From assembly GCA_964506465.1 (NCBI GenBank), contig CAZDLM010000005.1:27438-91437 (forward strand): 64,000 nucleotides of DNA, in the 5' to 3' direction. Shown one piece after another: positions 6,905 to 16,274 of the stretch. Each line of letters opens with the position of its first letter. Position 1 is the stretch's first letter. The notes under the pieces were generated by a model that made no database searches, was not told the origin of the DNA, and was given only the letters and a program-made list of their open reading frames with translations. The position numbers were made by a program, and so were the translations under genes. The stretch is from UBA6109 sp964506465 (GTDB lineage: Bacteria; Desulfobacterota; Syntrophia; Syntrophales; UBA6109).

Positions 6905-9655
6905 TCACATCTTTCCCAGAAGAAGTTTATCCATTTCCATCAGACGCCTGCCCAGAACGCGCGAAAGATTCAGGAACAATTTTCCGCCGATGCGCGGATA
7001 GATGCGGTGAATGCGTTTCAATCCCTCCCAGTCGATTTCCAGATACCGGATCGGCTGAAGCGCGATGACGTCCGCCGAGCGAGGCCCCGGTTCGACCAGG
7101 GCGATCTCTCCGAAGATGTCGCCGGGAGTCAGTTTCGCGAACACCATCTGCCTCCCCGTCTTTTCATCCCGTCCCACGACCTGGGCCTCGCCTTCCAGGA
7201 GCAGGTACATGCTCTTCCCGGTCTCTCCCTGCTTTACGGCCAGGACGCCGGCATCCCTCTCCAGCATCCGGCCCAGGAGCACCACCTTCTTCACCTGCCA
7301 GGGTCGGAGGCCTTCGAAGAATTTCGAGCCCTCGATCACGGATTTCTGCAGCTTCAGTCCGACCATATCCCACAGGGTGATCAACTGGGTGTTGGACAGC
7401 AGGATCGGCGTGATGAACATCTCGGAGACAATCGCGATCACCATGACCCCGGCGGAGAGGAGTCCGAACTGGATGACCGGCACAAAATTGGAGATCGCCA
7501 GCATGGCGAATGCCAGGGAAAGCGCGAGGGAACTGCAGATGATCGGCCGCACTTCCGACCGCATGCAGACTTCGATGGCCTGTTCCCGGTTCTGGAGAAG
7601 GCGCATCTCCCGGTTGTAGCGGGTCATGAAGTGGATGGTGTCATCGACGGCGATGCCGATCGCGATATCGGCCACCATGGCCGTTCCCACGTTCAGAGGG
7701 ACGTTCAAGAGTCCCATGATCCCGAAATTGAAGATGATGGGGAAAATGTTCGGCACCAGGGAGATCAGTCCCGCCTTGAAGGACCAGAAGAGAAAATACA
7801 TGCAGAGGAACACGACAAACAGCGTGAAGGCCAGAGATGATACGGAGTTCCAGATGAGGCTCTCCGCGGCCTTGTTGATGAGGATGTATTCGCCGGTGAA
7901 TTCGAATTTGAAATTCGGGTTCAGGGACGTTTTGAGATGCGCATTCAGTTCATCGAGAATCTTGTTGATCGAATCCGAAGAGCTGACGTTGTGACGGACC
8001 AGGATATTGACCTCGCTGTAGTCCGCCGTCACGAAGCGCTCGATCTCGTCCCGGCGCAGCAGGAGGAGATACTGTGAAATCAGGTCGGACGACTTCGGAA
8101 TGACGTAGAAGGCGGGATCGCCGTTGTTCATCTCCCGGTGGATGAGGGCGATCTGGTCCGCCAGCGACTGGGTCTTGTCGAACCAGCCCTTCTCCCCGAC
8201 ATATCGCTCCACCTCCGCCACCTGCGACAGGTACTCCGACTTCTTAAACGTGTCGGGGATGCCGCTCGTGATGCGGATGAAAAACGTCTGCGCTCCGGCC
8301 AGCTCTCCATGGAGCGTGCGGCTTCTCGCCTGGATTTCGGAATTTTGCTTGAAGTAGGCGAGAAAATCGTTGTCGACCTTCACGAGGCTGATGGCAGCCG
8401 CGAAGCCGAGCGTCATCAGAATGAGGACCCACATGATGATCTTCTTGCGCTTGTCATGGTTGACGAGCAGCAAGGTGCCGTCCGCGATCTTCTGGAAGAC
8501 GGCGTCTACGAAATTGCTCTTGTGTTCCTGGTGCCGCACTTTCACCGGGCCAGTATAATGGAGCAATGCCGGACCGAGGGTGAAGGTGATGAAGGGGTTG
8601 ATGAACAGCGAAAAGGATGCCACGGCGCCGAACTGGACCAGCATGGTGATGTCGTTGATCATGATGGAAGCGAAGCCGAGCAGGGTGGTGAAAGCCGTGA
8701 AAAAGACGGCCAGGCCCAGTTTATCCGCCATCATCCGGATCGAGGCATCCCGGTCCCCCTTGGTCTCCTCGACGCCTTCCAGGTACTCGGAGACCATGTG
8801 GATGTCCTCCGTCGATCCGATGACCAATAGCAGAGACGGCACGATCACGGTGAGGACATTGAGGGGGATGCCCGCCAGGGTCATGAAGCCGAGCGTCCAG
8901 ATGGTGCTGGCGCCGGCGGTGAGGATCGGCATGAACCCGACGATCAAGGAGCGCAGGGCGATGATGATCGTCACGATCAAGATCGCCGTGGCGAGGGGTA
9001 TCAGCCGCGCCTGGTCGCCGATGATGTTTTCGGCAATCGACCGGCGGGCATAGGAATTCCCGAATTGAAAGACCTTGTCGAAGTTCTTCTGATGCCGACC
9101 GACGATCTCGTCGACTTTTCTGGAGAATTTGACGTGGAAATCCCGGTCTTTGGGATCCACGTCGACGAACAGGTTCACCGCGGTGGCCGTGCCATCCTTC
9201 GCGATCAGGTTGTTGACGAGCGTCGGATTCCGCAGGGCGTCGTCGCGGGCCAGCTTCGCCTCTTCGAGCGTCCGCGGGGGTTGGTCGAGAAGCGGATTCG
9301 TTTCGATCGTTCCGGGTCCCACGCCTTTGAAATTGGTTACGGAGAAGAGGCTCTCCGTCTTGCCGACCCCCGGGATATCCTGAAGATCGAAGACCAGTTT
9401 TTCCAGGGCGGCGAGTTTCGCAGGGCTGAAGAGGCTCTTGTCCCGGATGAAGACGACCGTGATGTTATCGGTGCCGAATTTCTTCAGGGTCTCGTGATAA
9501 TAATCCTTGGCTGGATCGCCCTCGATCATCATCCCCTCGGTCGAGGCGTCGACCTTGATGTGCATCGCCTGATATCCGGCATAGATCGTGATGGCGAGCA
9601 CGAGAAAGATCACCAGCCGGGCATTCTTCAACCCCCAGAGCATCAATTTCCGCAT
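6905..9655 (-). CDS. RND/MMPL-family exporter with C-terminal cyclic-nucleotide-binding domain
   Basis: 916 aa inner-membrane protein. It has the duplicated RND plan: TM1 (about 12-30), a periplasmic loop, a TM bundle (about 220-380), TM7 near 410-430, a second loop and a second TM bundle (about 620-770). The second bundle contains MVADIAIGIAVDDTIHFMTRYNREM, typical of the MMPL/HpnN-type SSD region. Unusually, the C-terminus (about 785-905) continues into a cytoplasmic CAP_ED domain with QGETGKSMYLLLEGEAQV and the cassette GDIFGEIALVEPGPRSADV, including the Arg expected to contact the cyclic phosphate. RND proteins normally end after the last TM helix. The operon neighbours suggest export or trafficking of a lipophilic molecule, perhaps gated by a nucleotide. 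Confidence 0.88.
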   Translation of the reverse strand: MRKLMLWGLKNARLVIFLVLAITIYAGYQAMHIKVDASTEGMMIEGDPAKDYYHETLKKFGTDNITVVFIRDKSLFSPAKLAALEKLVFDLQDIPGVGKTESLFSVTNFKGVGPGTIETNPLLDQPPRTLEEAKLARDDALRNPTLVNNLIAKDGTATAVNLFVDVDPKDRDFHVKFSRKVDEIVGRHQKNFDKVFQFGNSYARRSIAENIIGDQARLIPLATAILIVTIIIALRSLIVGFMPILTAGASTIWTLGFMTLAGIPLNVLTVIVPSLLLVIGSTEDIHMVSEYLEGVEETKGDRDASIRMMADKLGLAVFFTAFTTLLGFASIMINDITMLVQFGAVASFSLFINPFITFTLGPALLHYTGPVKVRHQEHKSNFVDAVFQKIADGTLLLVNHDKRKKIIMWVLILMTLGFAAAISLVKVDNDFLAYFKQNSEIQARSRTLHGELAGAQTFFIRITSGIPDTFKKSEYLSQVAEVERYVGEKGWFDKTQSLADQIALIHREMNNGDPAFYVIPKSSDLISQYLLLLRRDEIERFVTADYSEVNILVRHNVSSSDSINKILDELNAHLKTSLNPNFKFEFTGEYILINKAAESLIWNSVSSLAFTLFVVFLCMYFLFWSFKAGLISLVPNIFPIIFNFGIMGLLNVPLNVGTAMVADIAIGIAVDDTIHFMTRYNREMRLLQNREQAIEVCMRSEVRPIICSSLALSLAFAMLAISNFVPVIQFGLLSAGVMVIAIVSEMFITPILLSNTQLITLWDMVGLKLQKSVIEGSKFFEGLRPWQVKKVVLLGRMLERDAGVLAVKQGETGKSMYLLLEGEAQVVGRDEKTGRQMVFAKLTPGDIFGEIALVEPGPRSADVIALQPIRYLEIDWEGLKRIHRIYPRIGGKLFLNLSRVLGRRLMEMDKLLLGKM

Positions 9656-9739
9656 AAACCTGTCTCCCCGCGACCTGCTGCACTTCCGTGGAGCGGGTCG
9701 TACGTCCTTGTGCCTGCTCTCCCGGCGGCGCCGGTCGGT

Positions 9740-10552
9740 CTATTCCACATGCTTTCCCGAAAGGATGAAGCGTTCCGTGAACACGGAATCATCGATGGGC
9801 GCGTTCACTTTGCGCGCCGTGACGCCCGTCAGCGTCTTGTGTTTCTTTTCCTGATGATCCATCAGCGTCTTCTTGGCACGCCAGACCGTCCCCTCGATGT
9901 TTTCCATTTCATGGTTGGTCTGGGTCTTCTGGAGACGTTCGCGGCGGTCGTAGAATTCGCCTTTGATGGTGATCAGATTGACCTTGTCGATCCACATGAT
10001 CCTCTTGGAGTACCCGCTCTCCCGCGCCTTGTCTTCGTTTGCGGGAACCGCCTGTACGACGTGGCACTCGTAGTCCTTGCCGTCGTGATTGACCTTCTCG
10101 GTGCGCAGAACCGTGTAGTTGAAGTTGTCGATGTCCTCCGGCTCCATGTCTTCATAAGTGAAGTCCGTGCCCATGAAGTAGTTTTTCTTGCTCCCCTTCG
10201 CGATGCGCTGCATCTTCTTCTGAGCCGGCAAGTAAAGCCATTGATCGTTTTCCCGTCCCTTCTGTTCCCAGGTCAGCAGCGCCGTTCCCTTGATATCGCC
10301 GGGGCTCAGAAAGACGACCAGGTAGCGGTGCAGGTCCTTTTCCACTTCCTTGGCATACCGTCTGACCTGCCTTTTCTCCTGGCTCCCGTCCTTGTCCACG
10401 AGAAGCATGATTTCCGAACCGATTTCGCTCTTCACTTTATGGTTTTCTTTCTGCTTCTCCATGATCTGCCGGCCGGTCAGCTCCGCCGCCTGCGCCAGGC
10501 CGCCCATCAGCCAAAGTCCCGCGAAGAGAAAAATAGAGATTTTCCTGATCAT
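9740..10552 (-). CDS. outer-membrane lipoprotein-sorting (LolA-like) protein
   Basis: 270 aa with a signal peptide (MIRKISIFLFAGLWLMGGLAQAA, cut near residue 23). The mature part has the features of the LolA-like family found with RND/MMPL exporters: LTGRQIMEKQKENHKVKSE at the start, FLSPGDIKGTALLTW, WLYLPAQKKMQRI and the FTYEDMEPEDIDNF segment. These proteins form a half-barrel that carries lipids or lipoproteins across the periplasm. The start is supported by a GAGGGGG ribosome site. It is the first gene of a three-gene operon with the RND-CNB protein (84 bases downstream) and the outer-membrane barrel, so it probably acts as the periplasmic shuttle. The actual cargo is unknown. Confidence 0.82.
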   Translation of the reverse strand: MIRKISIFLFAGLWLMGGLAQAAELTGRQIMEKQKENHKVKSEIGSEIMLLVDKDGSQEKRQVRRYAKEVEKDLHRYLVVFLSPGDIKGTALLTWEQKGRENDQWLYLPAQKKMQRIAKGSKKNYFMGTDFTYEDMEPEDIDNFNYTVLRTEKVNHDGKDYECHVVQAVPANEDKARESGYSKRIMWIDKVNLITIKGEFYDRRERLQKTQTNHEMENIEGTVWRAKKTLMDHQEKKHKTLTGVTARKVNAPIDDSVFTERFILSGKHVE

Positions 10553-10652
10553 AGTACCCCCTCTTGTGCATCTGGAGCGAGATGTCCCCGCTTGCCCACC
10601 CGATTTGATTTTGGACGAAAAGAACAGCCGACGGAACCTTGTCGACTGTGGA

Positions 10653-10682
10653 GAAATAGGCAGGAACCAAATTCAATGTCAA
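10653..10682 (-). promoter_or_regulatory. candidate sigma-70 promoter of the LolA-like/RND/barrel operon
   Basis: On the minus strand a perfect TTGACA (10677-10682) is followed after 18 bases by TATTTC (10653-10658), about 100 bases before the start codon at 10552. The -10 element is weak. Confidence 0.45.
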
Positions 10683-10752
10683 GATGAAACAGCCGCCTCT
10701 TCCCAGGGATTTTTGCACGGAATGGGCACCGCAATCCGTTAAAAAATACAGC

Positions 10753-10791
10753 AGAGCCCGCAGACGCCAAAGGACTGCGGGCTCTTTTTTT
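10753..10791. terminator. bidirectional rho-independent terminator
   Basis: An 11-bp perfect stem (10753-10763 with 10775-10785, arm AGAGCCCGCAG) is followed by a T-run on the plus strand (10785-10791). On the minus strand an A/T stretch reads TATTTTTT after the stem. It lies downstream of tctC and upstream of the LolA-like operon, so on the minus strand it would end the hydroxy-acid operon. Confidence 0.8.
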
Positions 10792-10848
10792 CACGTGCAT
10801 TCCTGTATCGAATACCGCCGGCTTCCTCCGGCGCCTCTCGTCAAATGG

Positions 10849-11829
10849 CTACAGCTTGATTCCCAATTCCTTGATCAGGTCTCCGTAGTCTTTGGACGCC
10901 TTCTTCATGAAGGCGGCCCACTCCTTCGAGTCCAGATACTCGATCGGCTGATAGAGCGCGACCATGGCCTTCTTGAATTCCGCATCCTCGGTGATCTTCT
11001 TCAGAGTGGACGACATGTACGCGATGATCTCCGGCGGCGTGCCGAGCGGCATGGCAACGCCCTTCACCGAGCCCCAGGTCGAAACGTCGATTCCCTGTTC
11101 CCTCAGGGTCGGGATGTTCGGCAGTGCGGAATCGCGCTCCGGCAGGGCCACGCCGATCGCCTTGAAGCGTCCGGCCACAATGTGCGGCATGACTTCGGAG
11201 GGATGGCCGCCGCCGATCGTAAGGTGTCCTCCCGCAAGCGCGGTCACCGCTTCGGCGCCGCCCCGGAAGGGCACGGTGGTGATGGTGATGTTCGCCCGTT
11301 TGGAGATCGCCCTCATGACGATGTCCACGGCGCCGGCCGCCGTGGAGACGGCGGCGGTGACCTTGTTTCCCGCGTTCGCATAGGCGACGAGGTCTTTCAT
11401 CGAGTTCATCGGGGACGTCCCGCCGACGCAGACGAGGACCGAATGGATGGAGATGCGGGACACCGGCGCGATGTCCTTGAGCGGGTCAAAAGGCATCTTC
11501 TTCAGGTGCGGCATGACGAGGTCGTGGCCGGATCCCTGTCCGAAATAGAGGGTGTAGCCGTCCGGTTTGGAACGGATGACGAACTCCTCGCCCATGACGC
11601 CGCCTGCGCCCGGCTTGTTGATGACAACCATCGGCTGGGGACTGTACTTCGTCCAGAATTTCTCTATCGTGCGGGCCAACAAATCGGTTGAACCCCCGGC
11701 GGCCCAGGGCACGATGACCTGGATCGGCTTGGTCGGATATTTCTCCGCGCCGAAACACAGGCCGCCGGCCAGCGACACGGAAATCATCGCCACGGCCAGG
11801 AACAGGATTGCTCTGCGGATCTGCATCAT
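10849..11829 (-). CDS. tctC: tripartite tricarboxylate transporter substrate-binding protein
   Basis: 326 aa periplasmic binding protein of the TTT (TctC/Bug) family. It has a signal peptide (hydrophobic to about residue 24, cut after LCFGA), then KYPTKPIQVIVPWAAGGSTD, the loop that contacts carboxylate ligands, and the second conserved ligand loop near VINKPGAGGVMGEEFV. The start is supported by AGGAGGT five bases upstream. It is the last gene of the operon after tctB and tctA. The operon context suggests a hydroxy- or sugar-acid ligand rather than citrate. Confidence 0.93.
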   Translation of the reverse strand: MMQIRRAILFLAVAMISVSLAGGLCFGAEKYPTKPIQVIVPWAAGGSTDLLARTIEKFWTKYSPQPMVVINKPGAGGVMGEEFVIRSKPDGYTLYFGQGSGHDLVMPHLKKMPFDPLKDIAPVSRISIHSVLVCVGGTSPMNSMKDLVAYANAGNKVTAAVSTAAGAVDIVMRAISKRANITITTVPFRGGAEAVTALAGGHLTIGGGHPSEVMPHIVAGRFKAIGVALPERDSALPNIPTLREQGIDVSTWGSVKGVAMPLGTPPEIIAYMSSTLKKITEDAEFKKAMVALYQPIEYLDSKEWAAFMKKASKDYGDLIKELGIKL

Positions 11830-11945
11830 GTTGTACCTCCTTTTCTCATGGGTTAGTGGTGTTCATGACGTCGACTTTTTCTTTCCAGATGCAGGGGAAC
11901 GGCTGCGATCATCGTTCCCTTGCCCCGTTGTTCGCACGTCTCCCG

Positions 11946-13439
11946 TCACTTTCTCCGCATCCTCCTTCGGACATAGAAAGCCGCCTGTCCGACGATCAGG
12001 ATGAAGAGGACGGCGAGCAGTGTCCCCGATATCGGGCGGCTCAGGAAGATCATCGGGGTGCCGCCGGACATCAGCAGAGACTGCCGCAACGAATTCTCGA
12101 CCATGGGTTCCAGGACGAAGGCAAGGGGCAGGGGGGCCGGATCGAAGTTCAGTTTCCGCATCCCGTAACCCAGCGCGGCAAAGAACAGCATGGAGAAGAT
12201 ATCGAAGGTCTGGTTCTGGACGCTGTAGACGCCGACGGTTGTGAACAGAACGATCACCGGGGCGAGAATGCCGTAGGGGACGCGGAGCATCTGCACCCAC
12301 AGACCGACCAGCGGGAGATTGAGGACCAGGAGCATCACGTTTCCCAGATACATCGAGGCGATGACGCCCCAGAAGACATCGGGGTGCTCCTTGACCAGAA
12401 AGGGACCCGGCGTGATCCCCTGGATCATCAGGGCCGCGAAGATCATGGCGATCGAGGCATTGCCGGGGATGCCCAGGGTGAGCAGCGGAATGAAGGAGGA
12501 ACTCGATGCGGCGTTGTTCGCCGATTCGGGCCCCGCTACTCCGCAGATGGCGCCGCAACCGAATTCCTCTGGCTGCTCGGCGCATTTTCTTTCAACGGCA
12601 TAGGAGGCGAGCGAAGAGATGACGGCGCCGCCGCCGGGAATGATCCCCACGAAGAAGCCGATCACCGACCCCCGGAGGATCGCCCATTTGGAGTTGGCCC
12701 AGTCTTTCAGCGTCGGAAAGACCTTGCCGATTTTCGTCGTGACGATTTCCGTCTTCAGGGGTGATTCGAGATTGTAGAGGATTTCGCCGAGGCCGAAGAC
12801 CCCCATCGCCAGGGTCACAAAATCAAACCCGCTCTGGAGGCCGAGGCTTCCGAAGGTGAAGCGGACATTGCCCGAAATCGGGTCGAGACCCACCATGGCC
12901 AGAAGCAACCCGACGAAGAGGATGATCAGCCCCTTGACGATCGAGCCGCCCGAGAGCGTCACGGCCAGGAGAAGCCCCAGCGTCGTCAGGGCGAAATACT
13001 CGGGGGGACCGAACGCCAGAGCGAATTCGGCCAGCGGCGGGGCAAAGAGGGTGAGCCCGATGACGGCCAGCGTGCCGGCAACGAACGATCCGATCGCGGC
13101 AATGCCCAGGGCCGCTCCCGCGCGCCCCTTCCTGGCCATCTGATACCCGTCGATGCAGGTGACGACGGAGGCCGCCTCCCCGGGAAGATTCAGGAGGATG
13201 GACGTGGTCGAGCCGCCGTACATCGAGCCGTAGAAGATTCCCGCCATCATGATGATCGCCGTGACCGGGGAACCGATGACGTACGTGACGGGGAGGAGAA
13301 GCGCGATGGTCGCCGCCGGGCCGAGCCCCGGGAGGACGCCGATCGCCGTGCCGAGGAGGGCGCCCAGGAAGGCAAAGAGGATGTTCGTTCCCGTGAGGGC
13401 GATGGAAAAGCCCTGCAGCAGGCCGTGGAATATGTCCAT
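11946..13439 (-). CDS. tctA: tripartite tricarboxylate transporter large membrane subunit
   Basis: 497 aa, typical TctA length, with about 10-12 membrane segments. The conserved GVLPGLGPAATIALLLP near the N-terminus and the matching GIIPGGGAVISSLASY in the second half form the internal repeat of the family; FYGSMYGGSTTSILLNLPGE and GIPGNASIAMIF are also present. It is the transport channel of the cation-coupled TctABC uptake system. It lies between tctB (13 bases upstream) and tctC (116 bases downstream). Confidence 0.95.
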   Translation of the reverse strand: MDIFHGLLQGFSIALTGTNILFAFLGALLGTAIGVLPGLGPAATIALLLPVTYVIGSPVTAIIMMAGIFYGSMYGGSTTSILLNLPGEAASVVTCIDGYQMARKGRAGAALGIAAIGSFVAGTLAVIGLTLFAPPLAEFALAFGPPEYFALTTLGLLLAVTLSGGSIVKGLIILFVGLLLAMVGLDPISGNVRFTFGSLGLQSGFDFVTLAMGVFGLGEILYNLESPLKTEIVTTKIGKVFPTLKDWANSKWAILRGSVIGFFVGIIPGGGAVISSLASYAVERKCAEQPEEFGCGAICGVAGPESANNAASSSSFIPLLTLGIPGNASIAMIFAALMIQGITPGPFLVKEHPDVFWGVIASMYLGNVMLLVLNLPLVGLWVQMLRVPYGILAPVIVLFTTVGVYSVQNQTFDIFSMLFFAALGYGMRKLNFDPAPLPLAFVLEPMVENSLRQSLLMSGGTPMIFLSRPISGTLLAVLFILIVGQAAFYVRRRMRRK

Positions 13440-13452
13440 GGAATCGGCTCCT

Positions 13453-13908
13453 TCAGCGGACGAAGAATTCCGCGGGAACGGGCACCTTCAACAGGTAGCT
13501 GAACAGGACGTACATCGCGAGCGTCCCGAGAAGAGAGATCACCATCGTCTTGAACACTGTCTCGTGTTCGATGAATTGCTGCCAGGCGATCATGAAGGCG
13601 AGCGTCGAAGTGAGGTAGCCGGCCTTCTCGATCGCCAGGCCGTAGAGCACCATGAGGAACAGGGACAGGAGCGGCCGCTGCCACCGCCGCTTCTCCGCGG
13701 TTTCACCCGCTCCCCTCCCCTTGTCCGCCTGGAGTGTCAGCCCCCAGAACACCCCGAGAATCGTCAGACCCAATCCGCACAGAAACGGGAGGAAACCCGC
13801 GTCCGGCACGTGGATCGAGCCCAGCTTCAGGGTGTGCCAGGCATAAATCATCACCATCAAGCCGCCAAGGGACGTGAGGGCCGCGGCAATGCGTTCGTGC
13901 CTCTTCAC
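13453..13908 (-). CDS. tctB: tripartite tricarboxylate transporter small membrane subunit
   Basis: 151 aa with four predicted membrane helices: about residues 8-26, 40-58, 80-97 and 122-142. It is separated by a charged loop rich in Lys, Arg and Gly (KGRGAGETAEKRRW). Size, topology and position directly before tctA identify it as TctB, although this family is poorly conserved in sequence. Its start codon overlaps the larA stop (ATGA), so the two are translationally coupled. Confidence 0.88.
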   Translation of the reverse strand: MKRHERIAAALTSLGGLMVMIYAWHTLKLGSIHVPDAGFLPFLCGLGLTILGVFWGLTLQADKGRGAGETAEKRRWQRPLLSLFLMVLYGLAIEKAGYLTSTLAFMIAWQQFIEHETVFKTMVISLLGTLAMYVLFSYLLKVPVPAEFFVR

Positions 13909-15212
13909 AATGGATTCTCTCCTCCTTTGAGCGGATCCGCTTTCCCGATGATCGGCAGGGTAAGAAGCGCATCCGGAATGAGGATGACGCGGGCATCCGG
14001 ACGGCGCCGAAGTTCAGCGTCCAGGGCGCTCTGCAGCGTGGCGGCGGATTCCAGATGCACCCGCCGGAGCTCCGCGGGGGAAATGCCGCAGTCCGTCATG
14101 ACCATCCGCGCGTGTTGAAGGATCCGTGCCAGGATCAGCGCCTTCTGATCGCCCGGGCCGAAGCCGTCCTCGCAGGCCGAGCGGACGATCTCGTCGGCGC
14201 TGTTGCACCGGGACATCCAGTCCACATAGCCCGGGTGGCCGAAACCGTCTTCGCAACCGGCCGGGATGAGCAGCACGCCGCCTCTTTCCACTACGGGCCG
14301 GGGACCGAACAGGGATGTGTTGGCTGCACGGGTCGCCTGGTACAGATCGCGGTTTTTCGGATAGATCACGCCGGCAACGACGATCTCCCCCGGGGCGTCG
14401 ATTTCCACCTCGTACAGGGCGCGGGCCGTCCGGACGCCCTCCTGAAAAGCCAGGACGGGATCGCCAGCCACGACCTTCACCAGGGCCTTCTCGCCCGTCT
14501 GCACGCAGTTCACGATGAAATCGAGCCCCACGGCGGCCGCAGCTTCCGTGAGAAAATCCCGGAAGGGGTTATTTTCGATCATTCCCAGGCTGGTCTGCTT
14601 CATCATGTCGTAGTTGTGCGTGGCGGCGATGGTCTCCGCTCCCGCGACGCCGACGGCGATGCTCTTCACGCCGCCGCTGTAGCCGGCGAAGAGATGCGTC
14701 TCGATGACTCCCGTCGAGATGCGCACGTCCGCCGCTGCGACCTCCCGGTTGACGACAACGGGAATCCCGTTCTTCGTCGTCCCCAGGCGCGTCAGTCCTT
14801 TTTCGTCCCAGGCATTGTGGTTGACGAAGCGCATCCGGTCGACCATGGACGCGCCGAATTTTCCGGCCAGTTCATCTCTCGTATTGGGCCGATGCGTCCC
14901 CGTCGCCACGACGATCGTGATGTCGCCGGGTTCAACGCCTCCGGCCTGAAGTTCCTCCAGGAGCACCGGCAGGATCAACTCTTCGGGAAGCTTCCGCGTG
15001 ATGTCGGTGACGATGACGGCCGCCTTCTGGCCGCGGCGGACCTTTCTTGAAAGAGGCGGCGAGGCGACAGGATGAAGGATTGCCTCACGAATAGCCAGCT
15101 CCGAGTCCGGTAAGACGGGAAACGGGCGATTCTTCACCACCGTGATCTTGACATCGTCCGGGATGTCGAGGGGAATGATCCGGTGGCCGTTGGGGACGCT
15201 ATAGCGGGGCAT
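13905..15212 (-). CDS. larA: LarA-family nickel-pincer racemase/epimerase
   Basis: 435 aa, matching lactate racemase LarA (about 425 aa). LarA enzymes use a nickel-pincer nucleotide to racemise or epimerise 2-hydroxy acids by hydride transfer. Visible family residues are the His in VVATGTHRPNT, AGYSGGVKSIAVGVAG with the lysine that carries the cofactor, and the following His in TIAATHNYDMM. The start at 15212 is chosen for the GGAG ribosome site and because MPRYSVPNGH begins the fold; the in-frame sequence before it is low complexity. The LarB, LarC and LarE cofactor-synthesis genes are not in the window. Next to a 2-hydroxyacid dehydrogenase it probably interconverts stereoisomers of the imported hydroxy acid. 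Confidence 0.85.
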   Translation of the reverse strand: MPRYSVPNGHRIIPLDIPDDVKITVVKNRPFPVLPDSELAIREAILHPVASPPLSRKVRRGQKAAVIVTDITRKLPEELILPVLLEELQAGGVEPGDITIVVATGTHRPNTRDELAGKFGASMVDRMRFVNHNAWDEKGLTRLGTTKNGIPVVVNREVAAADVRISTGVIETHLFAGYSGGVKSIAVGVAGAETIAATHNYDMMKQTSLGMIENNPFRDFLTEAAAAVGLDFIVNCVQTGEKALVKVVAGDPVLAFQEGVRTARALYEVEIDAPGEIVVAGVIYPKNRDLYQATRAANTSLFGPRPVVERGGVLLIPAGCEDGFGHPGYVDWMSRCNSADEIVRSACEDGFGPGDQKALILARILQHARMVMTDCGISPAELRRVHLESAATLQSALDAELRRRPDARVILIPDALLTLPIIGKADPLKGGENPL

Positions 15213-15286
15213 CGGGATCTCCGCGCATCGGCGCTGGAAGAGAGATTCGAAAGACCTGCAATCGGAAAAGGGCTTTGGCACCCCCC

Positions 15287-16264
15287 CTACGACAGAGAGA
15301 GTTTCTTCAAGACCTCCGGATTCACGACAAAGGAAGGTCTCTTGCCGCTCAGGACATCGACGACGCCTTCGGCGGCCCCGGTCGCCATCCGGATGACGCA
15401 CTCCTGCGTCAGGGCGGCGCTGTGCGGGGAAAGAATCACCGAATCCAGGCCGAAGAGCGGATTGTCCTTTTTCGGAGGTTCCGGGTCGAAGACGTCGAGG
15501 GCGGCCCCGGCGATTACGCCTTTCGTCAATGCTTCGTACAAGGCGTTTTCGTCGACGACTTCACCGCGGGAAAAGTTGATCAGAAAGGCTGCCGGTTTCA
15601 TCATCCGGAGGCGCGCGGCATTCGCGAGCCCTCTCGTTTCCGGCGTCAGGGGTGTATGCAGAGAGACCACGTCGGCCCGGCGGAAGATCTCCTCGACGTT
15701 TGCGCAAAGTTCGATGCCCAGCGATCGGGCGGCCTCGGGCGCGATATAGGGATCAAAGGCAAGGACCTTCATGTTGAAGGCCGCGGCCGCTTTTTTCGCC
15801 ACGAGAGTCCCCACGCGGCCAAGTCCGACGAGGCCCAGGACCTTGCCCTCCAGGTCGACGGCCTTGTACTCGTTGCGGACTTCCCAGCGTCCTTCGCGGA
15901 CGGCGCTGTCCATGACGCGCACCCGCTTGGCGAGGGCGCCGATGGCGAGGATCGTATGCTCCGCCACGGAGGTGGCGTTGGCGAGGGGGGTGTTGACAAC
16001 GACAATGCCCTTTTCCGTCGCCGCCGCAAGATCGATGTTGTCCACGCCCACACCGTGCCTCCCGATGACCTTGAGGGCATCGGCGGCTTCGATGATCTCC
16101 CGGGTGAAGGGGGCCATGCGGACGACCGCGCCGGCGGCGCCGGCGATCTCCCGCTTCACCGTCTGCACGGAAGGATCGGTTGCGACGCGCACGTCAAATC
16201 GATCGCCGAAGACCTGGACGCCGCGCTCATGGATCGGCTGGACAATCAGCACTTTTGGTTTCAT
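15287..16264 (-). CDS. D-isomer-specific 2-hydroxyacid dehydrogenase (SerA-like)
   Basis: 325 aa NAD-dependent dehydrogenase. The Rossmann motif GLVGLGRVGTLVAKK lies near the middle, flanked by the split catalytic domain. It has VGVDNIDLAAA and the substrate Arg in INFSRGEVVDE, followed by the DVFDPEPP Glu and the catalytic His in SPHSAALT. It resembles phosphoglycerate, glyoxylate/hydroxypyruvate or erythronate-type dehydrogenases. It lacks the ACT domain of long SerA and is in a catabolic operon, so serine biosynthesis is unlikely. The start at 16264 has a GAGGTG site upstream; an in-frame GTG nine bases earlier overlaps that site. It probably oxidises the racemised hydroxy acid or reduces hydroxypyruvate. 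Confidence 0.87.
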   Translation of the reverse strand: MKPKVLIVQPIHERGVQVFGDRFDVRVATDPSVQTVKREIAGAAGAVVRMAPFTREIIEAADALKVIGRHGVGVDNIDLAAATEKGIVVVNTPLANATSVAEHTILAIGALAKRVRVMDSAVREGRWEVRNEYKAVDLEGKVLGLVGLGRVGTLVAKKAAAAFNMKVLAFDPYIAPEAARSLGIELCANVEEIFRRADVVSLHTPLTPETRGLANAARLRMMKPAAFLINFSRGEVVDENALYEALTKGVIAGAALDVFDPEPPKKDNPLFGLDSVILSPHSAALTQECVIRMATGAAEGVVDVLSGKRPSFVVNPEVLKKLSLS

Positions 16265-16274
16265 GAACTTCACC

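Noticed and set aside
9065..10687. 540-codon open frame on the plus strand
   Set aside because: Antisense to the RND and LolA-like genes; no start signal and no domain.
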